From Neocallimastix lanati (nom. inval.) (taxonomy: Eukaryota > Neocallimastigomycota > Neocallimastigomycetes > Neocallimastigales > Neocallimastigaceae), in assembly GCA_016946835.1 (NCBI GenBank), contig JACVTC010000001.1:3792501-3837500 (forward strand): 45,000 nt of DNA, read 5' to 3'. Positions 32,787 through 42,416 of the stretch are shown here, piece by piece (the first letter of the stretch is position 1; every line of letters starts with the position of its first letter). A program made the position numbers and the translations under genes. The notes beneath the pieces were generated by a model. It was given only the letters and a program-made list of their open reading frames with translations, searched no databases and had not been told where the DNA came from.

Positions 32787-33540
32787 TTGATTGCCATGGA
32801 TTATTCAAGTGCAGAATCTATACATAATGTTTATGAAACTATTTTTAGTAAAGATTTAAAATTATTAAATTATAAATTAAACTTAAGTAATGGAGATACT
32901 TCCTTCAGGGAAGGTTTAAAATATCTTTTTTATTGGTTAATATCAATATTTGATAAAAGGAACATGTATACTGATGTACCTCAAGCATGTTTTCAATATT
33001 ATTGATAAGCAAAGTAATGATTTAATAAAAAAGGACTATAGATGTATTACTAACGATTTGAACCAATGGCGTATTAGGATCAGTGGTAAAAGTAAGTTTT
33101 ACTCTATAATTTCAGTATATTACGATAAATGTTTGAATTATTCAGATAATGCCTGGTACATGCGAGAATGCAAGACAAACAACAAATATGAAGATTTTGC
33201 TAGCGGTTAGAAGGAGATTTAAATATCATACCTAATATCATTTGAATTTTTAAAATATGATAATTTATCCTGATCATCTAAATTTTCTAAATATGAAGTT
33301 GAATGTAATTCTAATCATAATGCGCAATTTGAATATGACAATGACTTTGGTAAATAAATTACTGAAATTCATAGAGGCAAAAGTGAAGTATGCAGTATTA
33401 TTTAGATGTTCATTTATTGTTTTAAGATACTCATCTCAATCTTTTGTAAATCCAGATGCTAGATATTCTTATGAAAATAGTTCATGGAGATTATTGGATG
33501 ATCAATGGTGTAATATTGATTTATCTATATAATATTAGAA
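32787..33540 (+). pseudogene. Decayed unidentified gene
   Basis: Protein-like segments on the plus strand in shifting frames. SAESIHNVYETIFSKDLKLL runs to PQACFQYY (ending 33002). IIDKQSNDLIKKDYRCITND then runs to RECKTNNKYEDFASG, overlapping it in another frame (ending 33208). A third runs SKFSKYEVECNSNHNAQFEY and, later, YENSSWRLLDDQWCNIDLS. The order suggests a single broken gene. I do not recognise the family; it could be a host gene or unusual retroelement protein. Confidence 0.35.
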
Positions 33541-33639
33541 TTCGTATCAAAAAGCAATTAATTGAACGAATGTCCCTTAACCAGTAAGATTCAGATAAAA
33601 ATGTATTTTTGATAAGAGATTGCAATAATTGTATTTAGA
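33511..33639 (+). repeat. 129-bp direct repeat, copy 1
   Basis: Nearly identical to 33919-34047 (offset 408), starting TAATATTGATTTATCTATAT. Only a handful of differences, so the duplication is recent compared with the surrounding decay. Confidence 0.85.
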
Positions 33640-33824
33640 CTCCTTAGAATGAAATTTCTGTTTTAAATACAACTAGTAAATGTTTATTTGCTATGAATTC
33701 TTAAATTAATAGAATAGTTGATTGTAGTGAAGCTCATAATCAAATAAACTGACATATTCATTTTAAAATAGTATATAACAAACATATTCATGGTTAAAAA
33801 TAATATTGAATCAATTAACCATTC

Positions 33825-33918
33825 TGTAACAGTTTACACCTAATAGGTCTACACTAACAAAGTAATTCGTTTTCTTAAAAAAATTTGTTTTATTAATATT
33901 TTTATTAATATTAATAAC
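33825..33918 (-). repeat. LTR fragment of the chromodomain gypsy family
   Basis: Starts TGTAACAGTTTACACC and matches the first ~94 bp (plus-strand direction) of 36984-37553, including AATAGGTCTA and AATTCGTTTT. It stops exactly where the second copy of the 129-bp repeat begins. Confidence 0.6.
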
Positions 33919-34047
33919 TAATATTGATTTATCTATATAATATTAGAATTCGTATCAAAAAGCAATTAATTGAAAGAATGTCCCATAACCAGTAAGATTC
34001 AGATAAAATTGTATTTTTATTAGGAGATTGCAATAATAGTATTTAGA
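33919..34047 (+). repeat. 129-bp direct repeat, copy 2
   Basis: Partner of 33511-33639. It overlaps the C-terminal end of the minus-strand copia ORF, whose last 30 or so codons are therefore not true copia sequence. Confidence 0.85.
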
Positions 34048-34464
34048 CTTTATCATATTTATCTTTATTATGTATACAAATAGGTCACTTAAAAAACTTA
34101 TAAAATTAAATTTCATTAATGACTTATTTAATGGTTCATCCCTCAATCTATTCAATTGTTTTAAATCATTTATAGCTTTATATAATTTACAAAACTTTTT
34201 TAATTTTATACCATTCGATATCAATACAAAAATTTCTTCATCATATTTTAAATTAAAATAAACAACTTTAATATTTATTTGATGTATATTGAATATATTG
34301 AAGTAATTTTGAACTATCATAGAAATTATTAATTTAAACAAATCCTGTTTGAATTTTTGAAAAAATGTAGTATTACAATCAATTTTATATTTAGTTAAAT
34401 TCTCTTGTTGCTGGTCTAATTCTATATTAACTATTATACTCTCCGAATTTCTTTTGTAATGCAA
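33955..34464 (-). pseudogene. Ty1/copia reverse transcriptase fragment
   Basis: A minus-strand frame of 169 codons. The centre reads FNIHQINIKVVYFNLKYDEE, matching the copia block IHQxDVKTAFLxGxLxEE with the catalytic Asp changed to Asn. FCKLYKAINDLKQLNRL follows, matching VCKLKKALYGLKQAPRxW. Upstream KYKIDCNTTFFQKFKQDLFK fits the preceding block (ETFSPVVK). The YVDD palm is absent, and the last part crosses into a 129-bp repeat. Confidence 0.7.
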
Positions 34465-34940
34465 AGTACCTATTTGTTTGAAATAGTATTTGTATTCTTT
34501 GATACTACATTCACAAAAGTAAAAGTTTTAATTCCTTTCATATTAATTGACTCTTTTTAAATTGCTTTTAACTACATATCCCTTATGGTTCATATAAAAT
34601 ATTTCATAATAGTTCCATGGATCAATAAATTTTTCGTCATCTATCTTCACAAGAGAAACATTATTCTTCAAAATATCTCTTAATTTGAAAGATTTTAACC
34701 TTTTATTAGAGTGAACTTTAATGCTTTATTCATTAACTAGAGTTTGTTTACCTTTGATATTACTATCAAAAGAAGCAGAAAGATATATTTTATATCGAAT
34801 GATTTTAATTTTCTAGTTTGGTGTCTCTCAATAATATATTTAATAATATTGTTTTCTATAGGTTCATAACTACTTTTTTTGTGTTTATTAATTAATATTA
34901 TTTCTGTTATCCTTAAAAATAACCTTTTCATTATTAAATT
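34465..34940 (-). pseudogene. Decayed coding segment upstream of copia RT
   Basis: Minus-strand pieces such as SFKLRDILKNNVSLVKIDDE and PWNYYEIFYMNHKGYVVKS read well for about 60 residues and then meet stops. They lie 5' of the RT fragment and may be part of the same copia polyprotein (integrase-RT junction) or of the gene it hit. Not identified. Confidence 0.3.
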
Positions 34941-35985
34941 TAATATTTTTATTTTTTAGGTTTTGTTTATAATAATTTTGTATTTTCATGTTTACTTTTG
35001 GATTATATTTTTTATTGTATATCCCACTATTTGACTTTGATTTTAATTTTTCATTGTTTGATATAAATTATTATCAATTAAATATACTGAAGTATAATAA
35101 TTATTATGCAAATAATTATTAATTATTTATTTTTAGTACATATAAAATTATCCAATTGATATTTATTTGGTTATTTAATATTTTTATAATTATTAATTTT
35201 AATATTTGTAAAATCAATTAAGGAACGTATTCCATATTTTTTTTATTTATTGTAACAAAACCTAAAGTTATTATTCTTTATTTTAGATAAATAGTATCCT
35301 TATTTATTTCTGTTTTGTAACAGAAACATGATAAAATTAAAGTAATCTTTTAATATCCTAATGATAAGTAATAAATGTATAAATAATTACCATATTATAT
35401 AATCATGTACATAAAACTATGTCAAAATTTAATATATTTAATATACATTAATTTTATAATATTTTATTATTAATAATTATGATTAGTTATTGGTTTTTTT
35501 TTTTTTGTTAAATAGTTAATAATCAATCAGTTGATTAGTAAATTAAAATTAAATAATTTTTAATGTCAATAATTTTATAATTGGGTAATTATTTAAATAA
35601 TTTTAATTTATTAATCAATTACTATTAACTATCTAAGTAAATCATGTAATTGAATTTGTAAAACATTAGCATTGCTATTACCGTAAATTGTAGTATCAAA
35701 AAATTATTAAATAAAAAATAATTACTAAATTAACAAATTATAAATACTTGTTACAAACCAAGCCTCCTATTAATGAATAGATTAAATAGCGCTGTGTTAA
35801 ATTCTTTAAGTGTTGAATTGTTATTATTTATTATAAAACAGTAAAACTTGGGAAATAAGAAAACGACCAATACCACAGAAAAGCCATTTATGGAACATTA
35901 CAATAAATATATAGGGCTGTGACTAATAAAAACGAACCTGCTCAGTTCAAGTAATACTAATAATAGTGGAGTTCTCGATTTTTCT
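34941..35985. other. AT-rich non-coding stretch
   Basis: TATTAATT-type DNA. From about 35750 it becomes less AT-rich (AAACCAAGCCTCCTATTAAT) and leads into the gag-like remnant. An LTR or primer-binding site may lie here but I could not fix one. Confidence 0.45.
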
Positions 35986-35989
35986 TCCT

Positions 35990-36905
35990 TGATAGGCAAG
36001 CAGATAAAAAAGTTAAAAACCAGGTTATTTTGAAGTCAGTAACAAATGAAATCAAACTTAGAGGCTATGCAAAATCAAAATGAAATTAAATTTGTAAAAA
36101 TTGAGACTGAGCTTAACGACTTTATCCCAGCTAGACAAATGGTTCGATGAAGTTGAAAAGAGCGTTGCAGACGATAAAAAATTAGTCAGGCTAGTGCATC
36201 TTAATTTCGTTTTATGGAAGAATTCTTGCTCCAGCAGATGATAACAGGAAATGGAAAAGAAGCATTCGTGGAACATGAAATCCATAAGATCTAAACGTAC
36301 TTGAATTAAAAGCTAGATAACGGAAAGAAATTCCAGTAAGACATCGAAGAAAAATGTTCGATAAAATAATAAGATTGAAATATTTTTAGATGAGAACCAA
36401 GAATAAGAAAAAATGTATGGTAGAGAATTAGAAAAAAATATTGAAAAATTAATTACATTTAATCAAACACAACAAAAAAAGGATAAATGATTAGCTCTGA
36501 GAACTCAAAAGAATGGGAAACCATCGATTAGTAAATCTTTTCCAAATTATATTGATACATAAATTTACGACCTGAAGATACTGTACTAACAGACTGCACA
36601 AAAATTCATGAAATGCTTAATCGAGGATGTAGTGATGAATGAGGCGAATCCTGTGAAGTACGAAAGAGACATTCCAATGTTCAATAGTGAAACAGGGTAT
36701 TAAGAATTATAAATAGGCTGAACCGTTATTTTAGTAGACACCAGAGATACCACCAAGCCGAAACTACTGCAATATTCTGGTGATCTGCTAAAAAGTAATA
36801 TATTTAAACAATGTAACGATTTGTAACAATAAAGATTAATGGAAAAATTGCAACAAGAATTTAAGAGTGAGCAAACTCTAGAGGAGGAGAGTTGCATTTC
36901 GCTAA
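35990..36905 (+). pseudogene. Decayed retroelement gag-like region
   Basis: Less AT-rich than its flanks, with protein-like pieces in shifting frames: MQNQNEIKFVKIETELNDF, then LSQLDKWFDEVEKSVADDKK and LVRLVHLNFVLWKNSC, GNGKEAFVEHEIHK, LRPEDTVLTDCTKIHEML, NRLNRYFSRHQRYHQAE. Many stops separate them. The coiled, charged character and position next to gypsy LTR DNA suggest a gag, but no zinc knuckle is visible. Tentative. Confidence 0.4.
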
Positions 36906-36983
36906 ATTACATTTTGATATAAATAAATGAATGAATAAATAAATAAAATTTCGAAAAATTTTTATTAAACTTTTTTCTATTAT

Positions 36984-37553
36984 TGTAACGGTATTCACCC
37001 AATAGGTCTATACTAAATTGAATAATTCGTTTTTTAGAAATTTGTTTTATTGATATTTTATTAAAATATAAAAATTTATTTTATTATTAATTAGTCGTCG
37101 TAATATTTTGAATTACTCTTTAACTAGTTAATAAAAGCATAAAGAGAAAATTATTTGTAGCTGAGAAATTTAGGCTTATTTATACATTTTCTGAAAAAAC
37201 AGTTTCGGAAAAAGTTAAGATTAATGAAAGTTCGAAAAATTAAGTTTTCTTTCAAGAAAATGAATCTTATAGAAAAAATAATAAAATAATTAATAAAATA
37301 GAATTTTCTAGTTTCATTTGGTTATATAATATAATCAAAGAAACTCTTGTACCTTCTAGAGTAATTTAATTAATTAACTAAAAATTATTATTGACTGAGA
37401 AAGGGAGTGATTCAAACCTAAGTGGTTTGGCTTCATTGTCATTGTATATTACAACCAGACCATAGCATCCATGTTACTAACTCTTGGATTCGTTACATGG
37501 TCCTCCTCCAGAATTCGGATACCAGAAGAATTGTACTGTTAAGCTAGACAACA
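36984..37553 (-). repeat. LTR of a chromodomain gypsy element, copy 2
   Basis: On the minus strand it starts TGTTGTCTAGCTTAACAG and ends GAATACCGTTACA (TG..CA, 570 bp). It is followed on its 5' side by the chromodomain integrase at 37735, so it is that element's 3' LTR. It is homologous to 14787-15405 throughout and to 33825-33918 at one end. Confidence 0.65.
37403..37470 (-). other. tRNA-like segment in LTR copy 2
   Basis: Minus-strand A-box-like TATGGTCTGGTTGTAATAT and B-box-like AGGTTTGAATCAC, 68 nt in all, at the same place as the segment in copy 1. The acceptor ends pair poorly. In LTR orientation it is in sense, about 85 nt from the LTR start. Confidence 0.45.
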
Positions 37554-37734
37554 ATGAAATAAATAAAATATTTAAGTGTGAATTTTTTGTGCTTAATAGT
37601 ATAAAATAATAATAATAATATATGATATAAATAAATAATACGTAAAATAAAATATTTTATATTTTTTAATCATAAAATATAATATAAAAATTAAGGTTTA
37701 TTAGAAATTAATTTTTTAGTTTAAGTTATTTTAA

Positions 37735-38362
37735 TTATTTTTGTTGAATTTGTTTCAAGAGTTTGGGGCAATTAAGATTTTCCTCAGGTTCCCAAGAAGC
37801 TACTGAAAGCGAATATCTTTTCCATTTTATCAAGTATTGGATTTTCCCATAATGAGTTCTTTTGTCTAAGATTTCGTACTCTTCATCGTTGTTAATGAGA
37901 GTTGATGGAGGTTCTTGGATTCTTCCAAACTTATCTTTAAAGAACGGTTCAAGGTCAGACACATGCATGATTGGATGAATCCTAAGATTTTTTAGCATAT
38001 CAAGTTTATACGAAACAGGAGATATTTTGCTTAGGATTTTAAAAGGTTCTAATTTTCTTGGTTTAAGATTTTTGATACCGTTTTTTATAATTTGGGAACT
38101 ATTAATCCAAATTTTGTCTTTTTTTTTTTTTTTTGATTTTATGTGGTTTAATACAATGCTTATTGGCATATTTCTCTTATTTTTCAATTGCTTTGAATTC
38201 CTTGGTTAATTCTACAAGGTTTTAGCAAGTTACTCTGCTCTAGGTACTTCAATATTTGTAGTGATTTCGGAAGAATGTCTGGGATTGAATCCATAGTTAT
38301 CAAAGAATGGTGAGTGATTAGTGGATTCATGAATGGTATTATTAAAGCTGAATTCAGCTAAG
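37735..38362 (-). pseudogene. Gypsy integrase C-terminus plus chromodomain (3' part)
   Basis: From the LTR boundary: LAEFSFNNTIHEST, HSPFFDNYGFNPRHSSEI, stops, then (after a frameshift in an A-run near 38120) DKIWINSSQIIKNGIKNLK and RKLEPFKILSKISPVSYKL. HPIMHVSDLEPFF and an unbroken chromodomain follow (EILDKRTHYGKIQYLIKWK, then SVASWEPEENLNCPKLL). The aromatic residues of the chromodomain are kept. This is the second half of a gene whose first half lies beyond the inserted LTR at 39106-39610. Confidence 0.85.
38358..38362. repeat. Target-site duplication, left (CTAAG)
   Basis: Five bases identical to 39106-39110, abutting the TGT start of the solo LTR. Confidence 0.8.
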
Positions 38363-39105
38363 TGTCAAGTTTTTATTTAAAGAAACAAATTATAATAATT
38401 AAAAAGATAAAAAAAAACATTTAATAAAAGATTTACTTTTTTTTTTTAAAATATATCTTTTTATTATAAATCCTTTATTAAATTATTATTATATTAATTA
38501 TAAAATTGTCAATAACTAATACATCGATTTAAATAATGAAATTTACATGTATTAAATTTTTTCATAATTACATTATATCATTCCTATCTAATTTAAATAA
38601 CTATTTATTTATAAACAATATATTTATTAATAATTTTATTAAATAATAATTAGCTAAACAATAATTATTTCAATAAATTTTAACTTATAATAATAATTAA
38701 ATTCAATAAGACCTCATTTATTATCTATTTATTATATAAATATTATTAATACTAATGTTTGATATATTTTTAATTCAAAACTATTTTTATAAACCAATTA
38801 AACTAATTTTAATTATTTAAAACTATTCCGAAATTAATTTTAAAGTACTTTAAATTGACTAAACTAAATTAATTAAATTAAATAAAAAAACTAAATTAAA
38901 TAAACTAGACTAAATTAATTCACTAAAATAAATTATTTAAAAAAATTTATTATATAAGATTGTTTACATAATAATTTTTCCTTTTGAAAAATTTACACAA
39001 ATTTATAATTAATTTTTATATATGTTAATCATAAAATTATGTAATTTTATTATATTAATTAATTATTATATATTTAATTATTAAAGATTATATTAAATCT
39101 TTACA
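38363..39105. mobile_element. Solo LTR, 743 bp
   Basis: Starts TGTCAAGTTTTTATTT and ends AAATCTTTACA. It is flanked by the 5-bp duplication CTAAG and interrupts the integrase between LLYL and AEF. Deleting it with one TSD copy restores a continuous reading frame across the junction. No internal coding region remains, as expected after LTR-LTR recombination. Its sequence is not obviously that of the other LTRs here, so its parent element is not in the window. Confidence 0.85.
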
Positions 39106-39110
39106 CTAAG
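39106..39110. repeat. Target-site duplication, right (CTAAG)
   Basis: Matches 38358-38362 exactly and directly follows the ACA end of the solo LTR. Confidence 0.8.
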
Positions 39111-39610
39111 TAGAGGAGGTCATTCCAATTAGATTCTTCGAAATTTATATAGCTTCATGGGTATTGTTCAATAACCGAGTTAACTCTCTATGTTAAACCA
39201 TTTATTTAGTGATGAAATGGAGAAGAAAATTTTAGAGAAATATTTAGTCATTTATAAACAGTAGTTCAAAGTTTAGATGTAAATTGTATGCCTCTATCTG
39301 AGAGGATTTCAGTAGGAATTCCATGGTAGTAAAATATTTTGTTAATAATGGCTGAAGTTCTGTATGTATCAGAAGGAATGTTTGTGAAAGGGATTAAATG
39401 ACACATCTTGGAAAGTCCAGCAATAACTATCAAAATACATATATGATCGCTTGATCTGTCTAAGTTCGTTATGAAGTCCATGAGAATTAATTCTAAGGGC
39501 GATTTGGAATGTCAAATGAATTTAATAAGCCGTATGGTTTGTGTTTGGAAATTTTTAAGAGACAACATATTTTGCAAGATCGGACATAATCCTAATTATC
39601 CTGTAGAAAG
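39111..39610 (-). pseudogene. Gypsy integrase zinc finger and catalytic core (5' part)
   Basis: On the minus strand: DYVRSCKICCLLKISKHKPYG (zinc-finger CxxC), LILMDFITNLDRSSDHI (first catalytic Asp), VIAGLSKMCHLIPFTNIPS, YYHGIPTEILSDRGIQFTS (second Asp). TTVYK, SSPFHH, INGLT, RVNSVIEQYP and NWNDLLYL follow. Stops in the last part replace residues that are Trp, Gln and Arg in relatives (TGA, TAA, TGA). The catalytic Glu position after INGLT is TAG. It continues into 38362 once the LTR is ignored. Confidence 0.8.
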
Positions 39611-39857
39611 AAGTCTAATTTATTTGGTATTTCCGATGACTTATTTTTGTTTTTGACCTTATTATCAATTTTAATCTCACTATTATTTTGTGTTTCTTGA
39701 TTATTTTCTATTTCTTCTATTAGCTTTAATTCTTGTGTACTAATTCTAGAAATAATAAAATAAATTAAAATATATATATTATAATAAATTTTTATTATCT
39801 TTTAAAAATATAATAATAATAAATATTTAATTTAAAATGATTTAATTAAACTTATAT
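39611..39857. other. AT-rich gap with a short Glu/Asn-rich frame
   Basis: On the minus strand a frame at 39640-39750 reads STQELKLIEEIENNQETQNN, possibly part of the gypsy pol linker. The rest is AT-rich. Confidence 0.35.
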
Positions 39858-40410
39858 TTACAATTTACAAAGGTTATATGGTGTTTTAATATTTGAATCA
39901 TAAACACTGTCAAACACATTTAATTCTTCTATTACATTATAGTTGTATATGTTTGATTTGTCATTTACTAGTTTTTCATAATAATTTTGTCCATTACGGC
40001 ATAATTCGACACAATCATTATATTTGAAGTTTTCTTTATCATTAAGGCTATCCAATAGATTATCAAAATGTTTAAAAGATAACTTAACTATATTTTAAAA
40101 ATTCAGAACTAAGGGTTTTATTACTTGCTATAACGCTTAAATTTAAATTTTGTTTTTCGTTAACGGTAATGTTGGCACTAGCAGTACCTTTAATACAAAC
40201 AAATTTACCCTTAACATTAGTACAATCGAAATTTGGATTTAATTTAAAAAATTCTTCAACCGTAATGCCATTCGAGATAACGACTTCTCTATAGCTTTTT
40301 TCATTTTTTATTTCATAATAATCTTCACAGATAACCCCTAAAGTCTTACTTTTAATTTTTAAAGGAAAGAGAAAAAAAATTATTAAATAATTGCAGATAC
40401 GGATTTTCAT
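39858..40410 (-). pseudogene. Secreted LysM-domain protein with one-base frameshift
   Basis: Starts at 40410 with a signal peptide (MKIRICNYLIIFFLF..). A fungal-type LysM domain follows at about residues 28-73: CEDYYEIKNEKSYREVV, ISNGITVEEFFKLNPNFDC and KGKFVCI, with the Cys pattern of chitin-binding LysM. After a linker (TASANITVNEKQNLNLSV) the frame ends at EFLKYS-TAA (40084). The paralogue at 3.6 kb has AGTAAG here where this copy has AGTTAAG. One extra T thus shifts the frame, and coding resumes as KLSFKHFDNLLDSLND to a stop at 39858 (VELCRNGQNYYEKL). A secreted LysM domain alone may still be made. LysM proteins bind chitin or peptidoglycan sugars; role here is inference. Confidence 0.7.
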
Positions 40411-40429
40411 TTTATCAAATAAAATATAA

Positions 40430-40718
40430 ATTTTAATTTTTAAATTTTTAAATTTATTTTTTTATTTTATATTTTATTTTTTTTATTTTATATTTTTTTT
40501 TTCTTTATATTTTTTATTTTTTTTTTTTGTTGTTTATTTTTTTATTATTTTTTTATTTTATATTTTTTTTTTTTTTTTTTTTTTTATTTTGTTACTTTAT
40601 TTATTTATTTTTATTTAGGGAAAATTTTGAAAATATATAAATTATTATTTATACTTCAAAATTAAATAAATAAATATATAATAATAATAATAATAATAAA
40701 GCCAAAGCTGTTATAAAA
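40430..40718. other. Divergent promoter region, low complexity
   Basis: T-rich DNA between the minus-strand LysM gene and the plus-strand gene at 40719; likely to serve both. It ends in (ATA)n at 40677-40698. Confidence 0.45.
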
Positions 40719-41288
40719 ATGGTGGTAAAAAAAGAAAAAAAAGCAGCCTACTCTGATGATAGTAATAAAAAGTAAAATATATAAATATATTATTTATATA
40801 CGTTTATTAATAAACTAAAATTATTAGCACAATATAAAATAATATATTGAATAAACTCTATTTTATATATGATTATATTATTTTATTTATATTCTATTTA
40901 AGTTTGATCAAGCTTTAAATCCGATTTTAATACAACTGCTTTTATCTTAAGTGACTCCAATACATTTAAAGATTATAGTACTCTTCAATATATTAAATAT
41001 TTCCTTCGTTGTAATTGATTATTTATTAATTTATATGCTTAATAAATTAATTTAAAAGTTATCAATTTAAATTGAAATAAAAAAAGGTATTATAAAAATT
41101 TAATTATTGGATTATATATTAATTAAAGTTATTTTAAATTTTTCATATTCGGAAAAACTAGGGGTAGTTTTATATTAGGAAAGGAAACATATTTATTTGT
41201 GCCAAGTACAGTTAATACTTTGAATCCGTTTGAGTATGAAAATGGTTTCATTGTTTTATTTCCAGAAAATAATCTTATAATATATTAA
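40719..41288 (+). CDS. 5' exons of a cysteine-rich membrane protein gene (tentative)
   Basis: Exon 1 is 40719-40771 (MVVKKEKKAAYSDDSNK, donor GTAAAA). It joins in phase to an acceptor at 40912, giving exon 2 (40913-41010), FKSDFNTTAFILSDSN and FKDYSTLQYIKYFLR. A third open segment (41162-41285) reads GSFILGKETYLFVPSTVN and YENGFIVLFPENN, but intron phases between 2 and 3 do not fit with the splice sites I can see. The same order (DYS.., then GSF.., then NPS..) occurs in the gene at 9.5 kb. It probably belongs with 41687-42416; an AATAT array lies between and may have broken the gene. Confidence 0.4.
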
Positions 41289-41406
41289 ATAATATAATAT
41301 AATATAATATAATATAATATAATATAATATAATATAATATAATATAATATAATATAATATAATATAATATAATATAATATAATATAATATAATATAATAT
41401 AATATA
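41287..41406. repeat. (AATAT)n microsatellite, about 24 units
   Basis: Pure 5-bp array of about 120 bp, lying between the third 5' segment and the last exons of the membrane protein gene. Confidence 0.95.
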
Positions 41407-41686
41407 AAAAACTGTAATATATTTATGATAAACTTTTTATATATAGATAATTCAAATAATATTGTATAATTTAAAATAATATATTTAAAATTTTTAATAT
41501 ATAATTAATGAATGCTTAAATTTTAATATTATATAAAAATAATGTAGTTGCCTATTCACTTTTGTTTAATATAATGTTAATTTTAAAAAATTCTTAATTT
41601 TTATTTTATTGATATTTATATTGAAATATTTAAAAGCTTTATTTTATTATTTTAAATATTTTTCTTTTAACGTATAAAAATTTAAA

Positions 41687-42416
41687 ATGCAATATCCTTT
41701 GTATGAATATTATAATAAGACACAATATTCATATAATGATTTATATCAATTAAATCAATCTAATAAGTAAATATAACTTGTTTATACTATAATATAAGCA
41801 TTATATGAAAAACTAATTGAATTTTACAAATTAAATATTTATTTTTAGAGAACTATTTAATAAAATTTGCAACCAAAAATGTATTTGTAACAAAGATTAT
41901 TGTTATACAATTGAAGAGAACGATGCTAGAGTTGTTTTTCCTATTCATGATGAATCACTTAGAGATAACGAGGAATTTTTGGAAAATCTGAAGAAGCAAA
42001 GATTAATAATAACAACATTTTACGAAAAAGATATTGAAAATCCTGATATAATAAATAGTACATATATAGAAGAAAGATGTGATTACGACAGTCAGTGTTT
42101 TTCAAATAAATGTAAAAATAGACTATGTATATCAGATGAAAATTTTCCAATTTATGAATGTAAATTGGATGGTTGTGGTAAAAGATTAAATGAATACTGC
42201 AAGGAAGGAGAATGTATATATTATTTAGATTGTCATCCGGATTTAAATATTTGTAAAAATGATCTTAAGTATTTTGATTTAAAAGGAAAAGAAATTAATA
42301 GATTTTTACTTTATTTTTCTTTAGTATTAATATTTATTATTTTTATTTTAATTTTATGTTGTATTTATATAAAAAAGTGTTGTTGTTCGAATAAAAAAAA
42401 ATATATTAAATATTAA
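41687..42416 (+). CDS. Cysteine-rich single-pass membrane protein, last two exons
   Basis: Exon at 41687-41766 (MQYPLYEYYNKTQYSYND), intron 41767-41848 (GTAAAT..TTTTTAG), exon 41849-42416. The splice keeps frame (NK/ELFNKICNQKCICNKDYC). The extracellular part has cysteine pairs, including CDYDSQCFSNKCKNRLCI and CKEGECIYYLDCHPDLNIC. A hydrophobic segment (about 22 residues, ending ..LCCIYI) follows near the C-terminus, then KKCCCSNKKK. The C-terminal CCC cluster beside the membrane could be acylated (inference). Clear relative of 9477-10119, including the CFSNxC word. The ATG at 41687 may be internal to a longer protein, since no signal peptide is seen. Function unknown. Confidence 0.65.
41767..41848 (+). 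other. Intron of the 42-kb membrane protein gene
   Basis: 82 nt, GTAAAT donor and TTTTTAG acceptor, phase 2; it splits a Lys codon and contains in-frame stops, so it must be removed. Confidence 0.7.
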
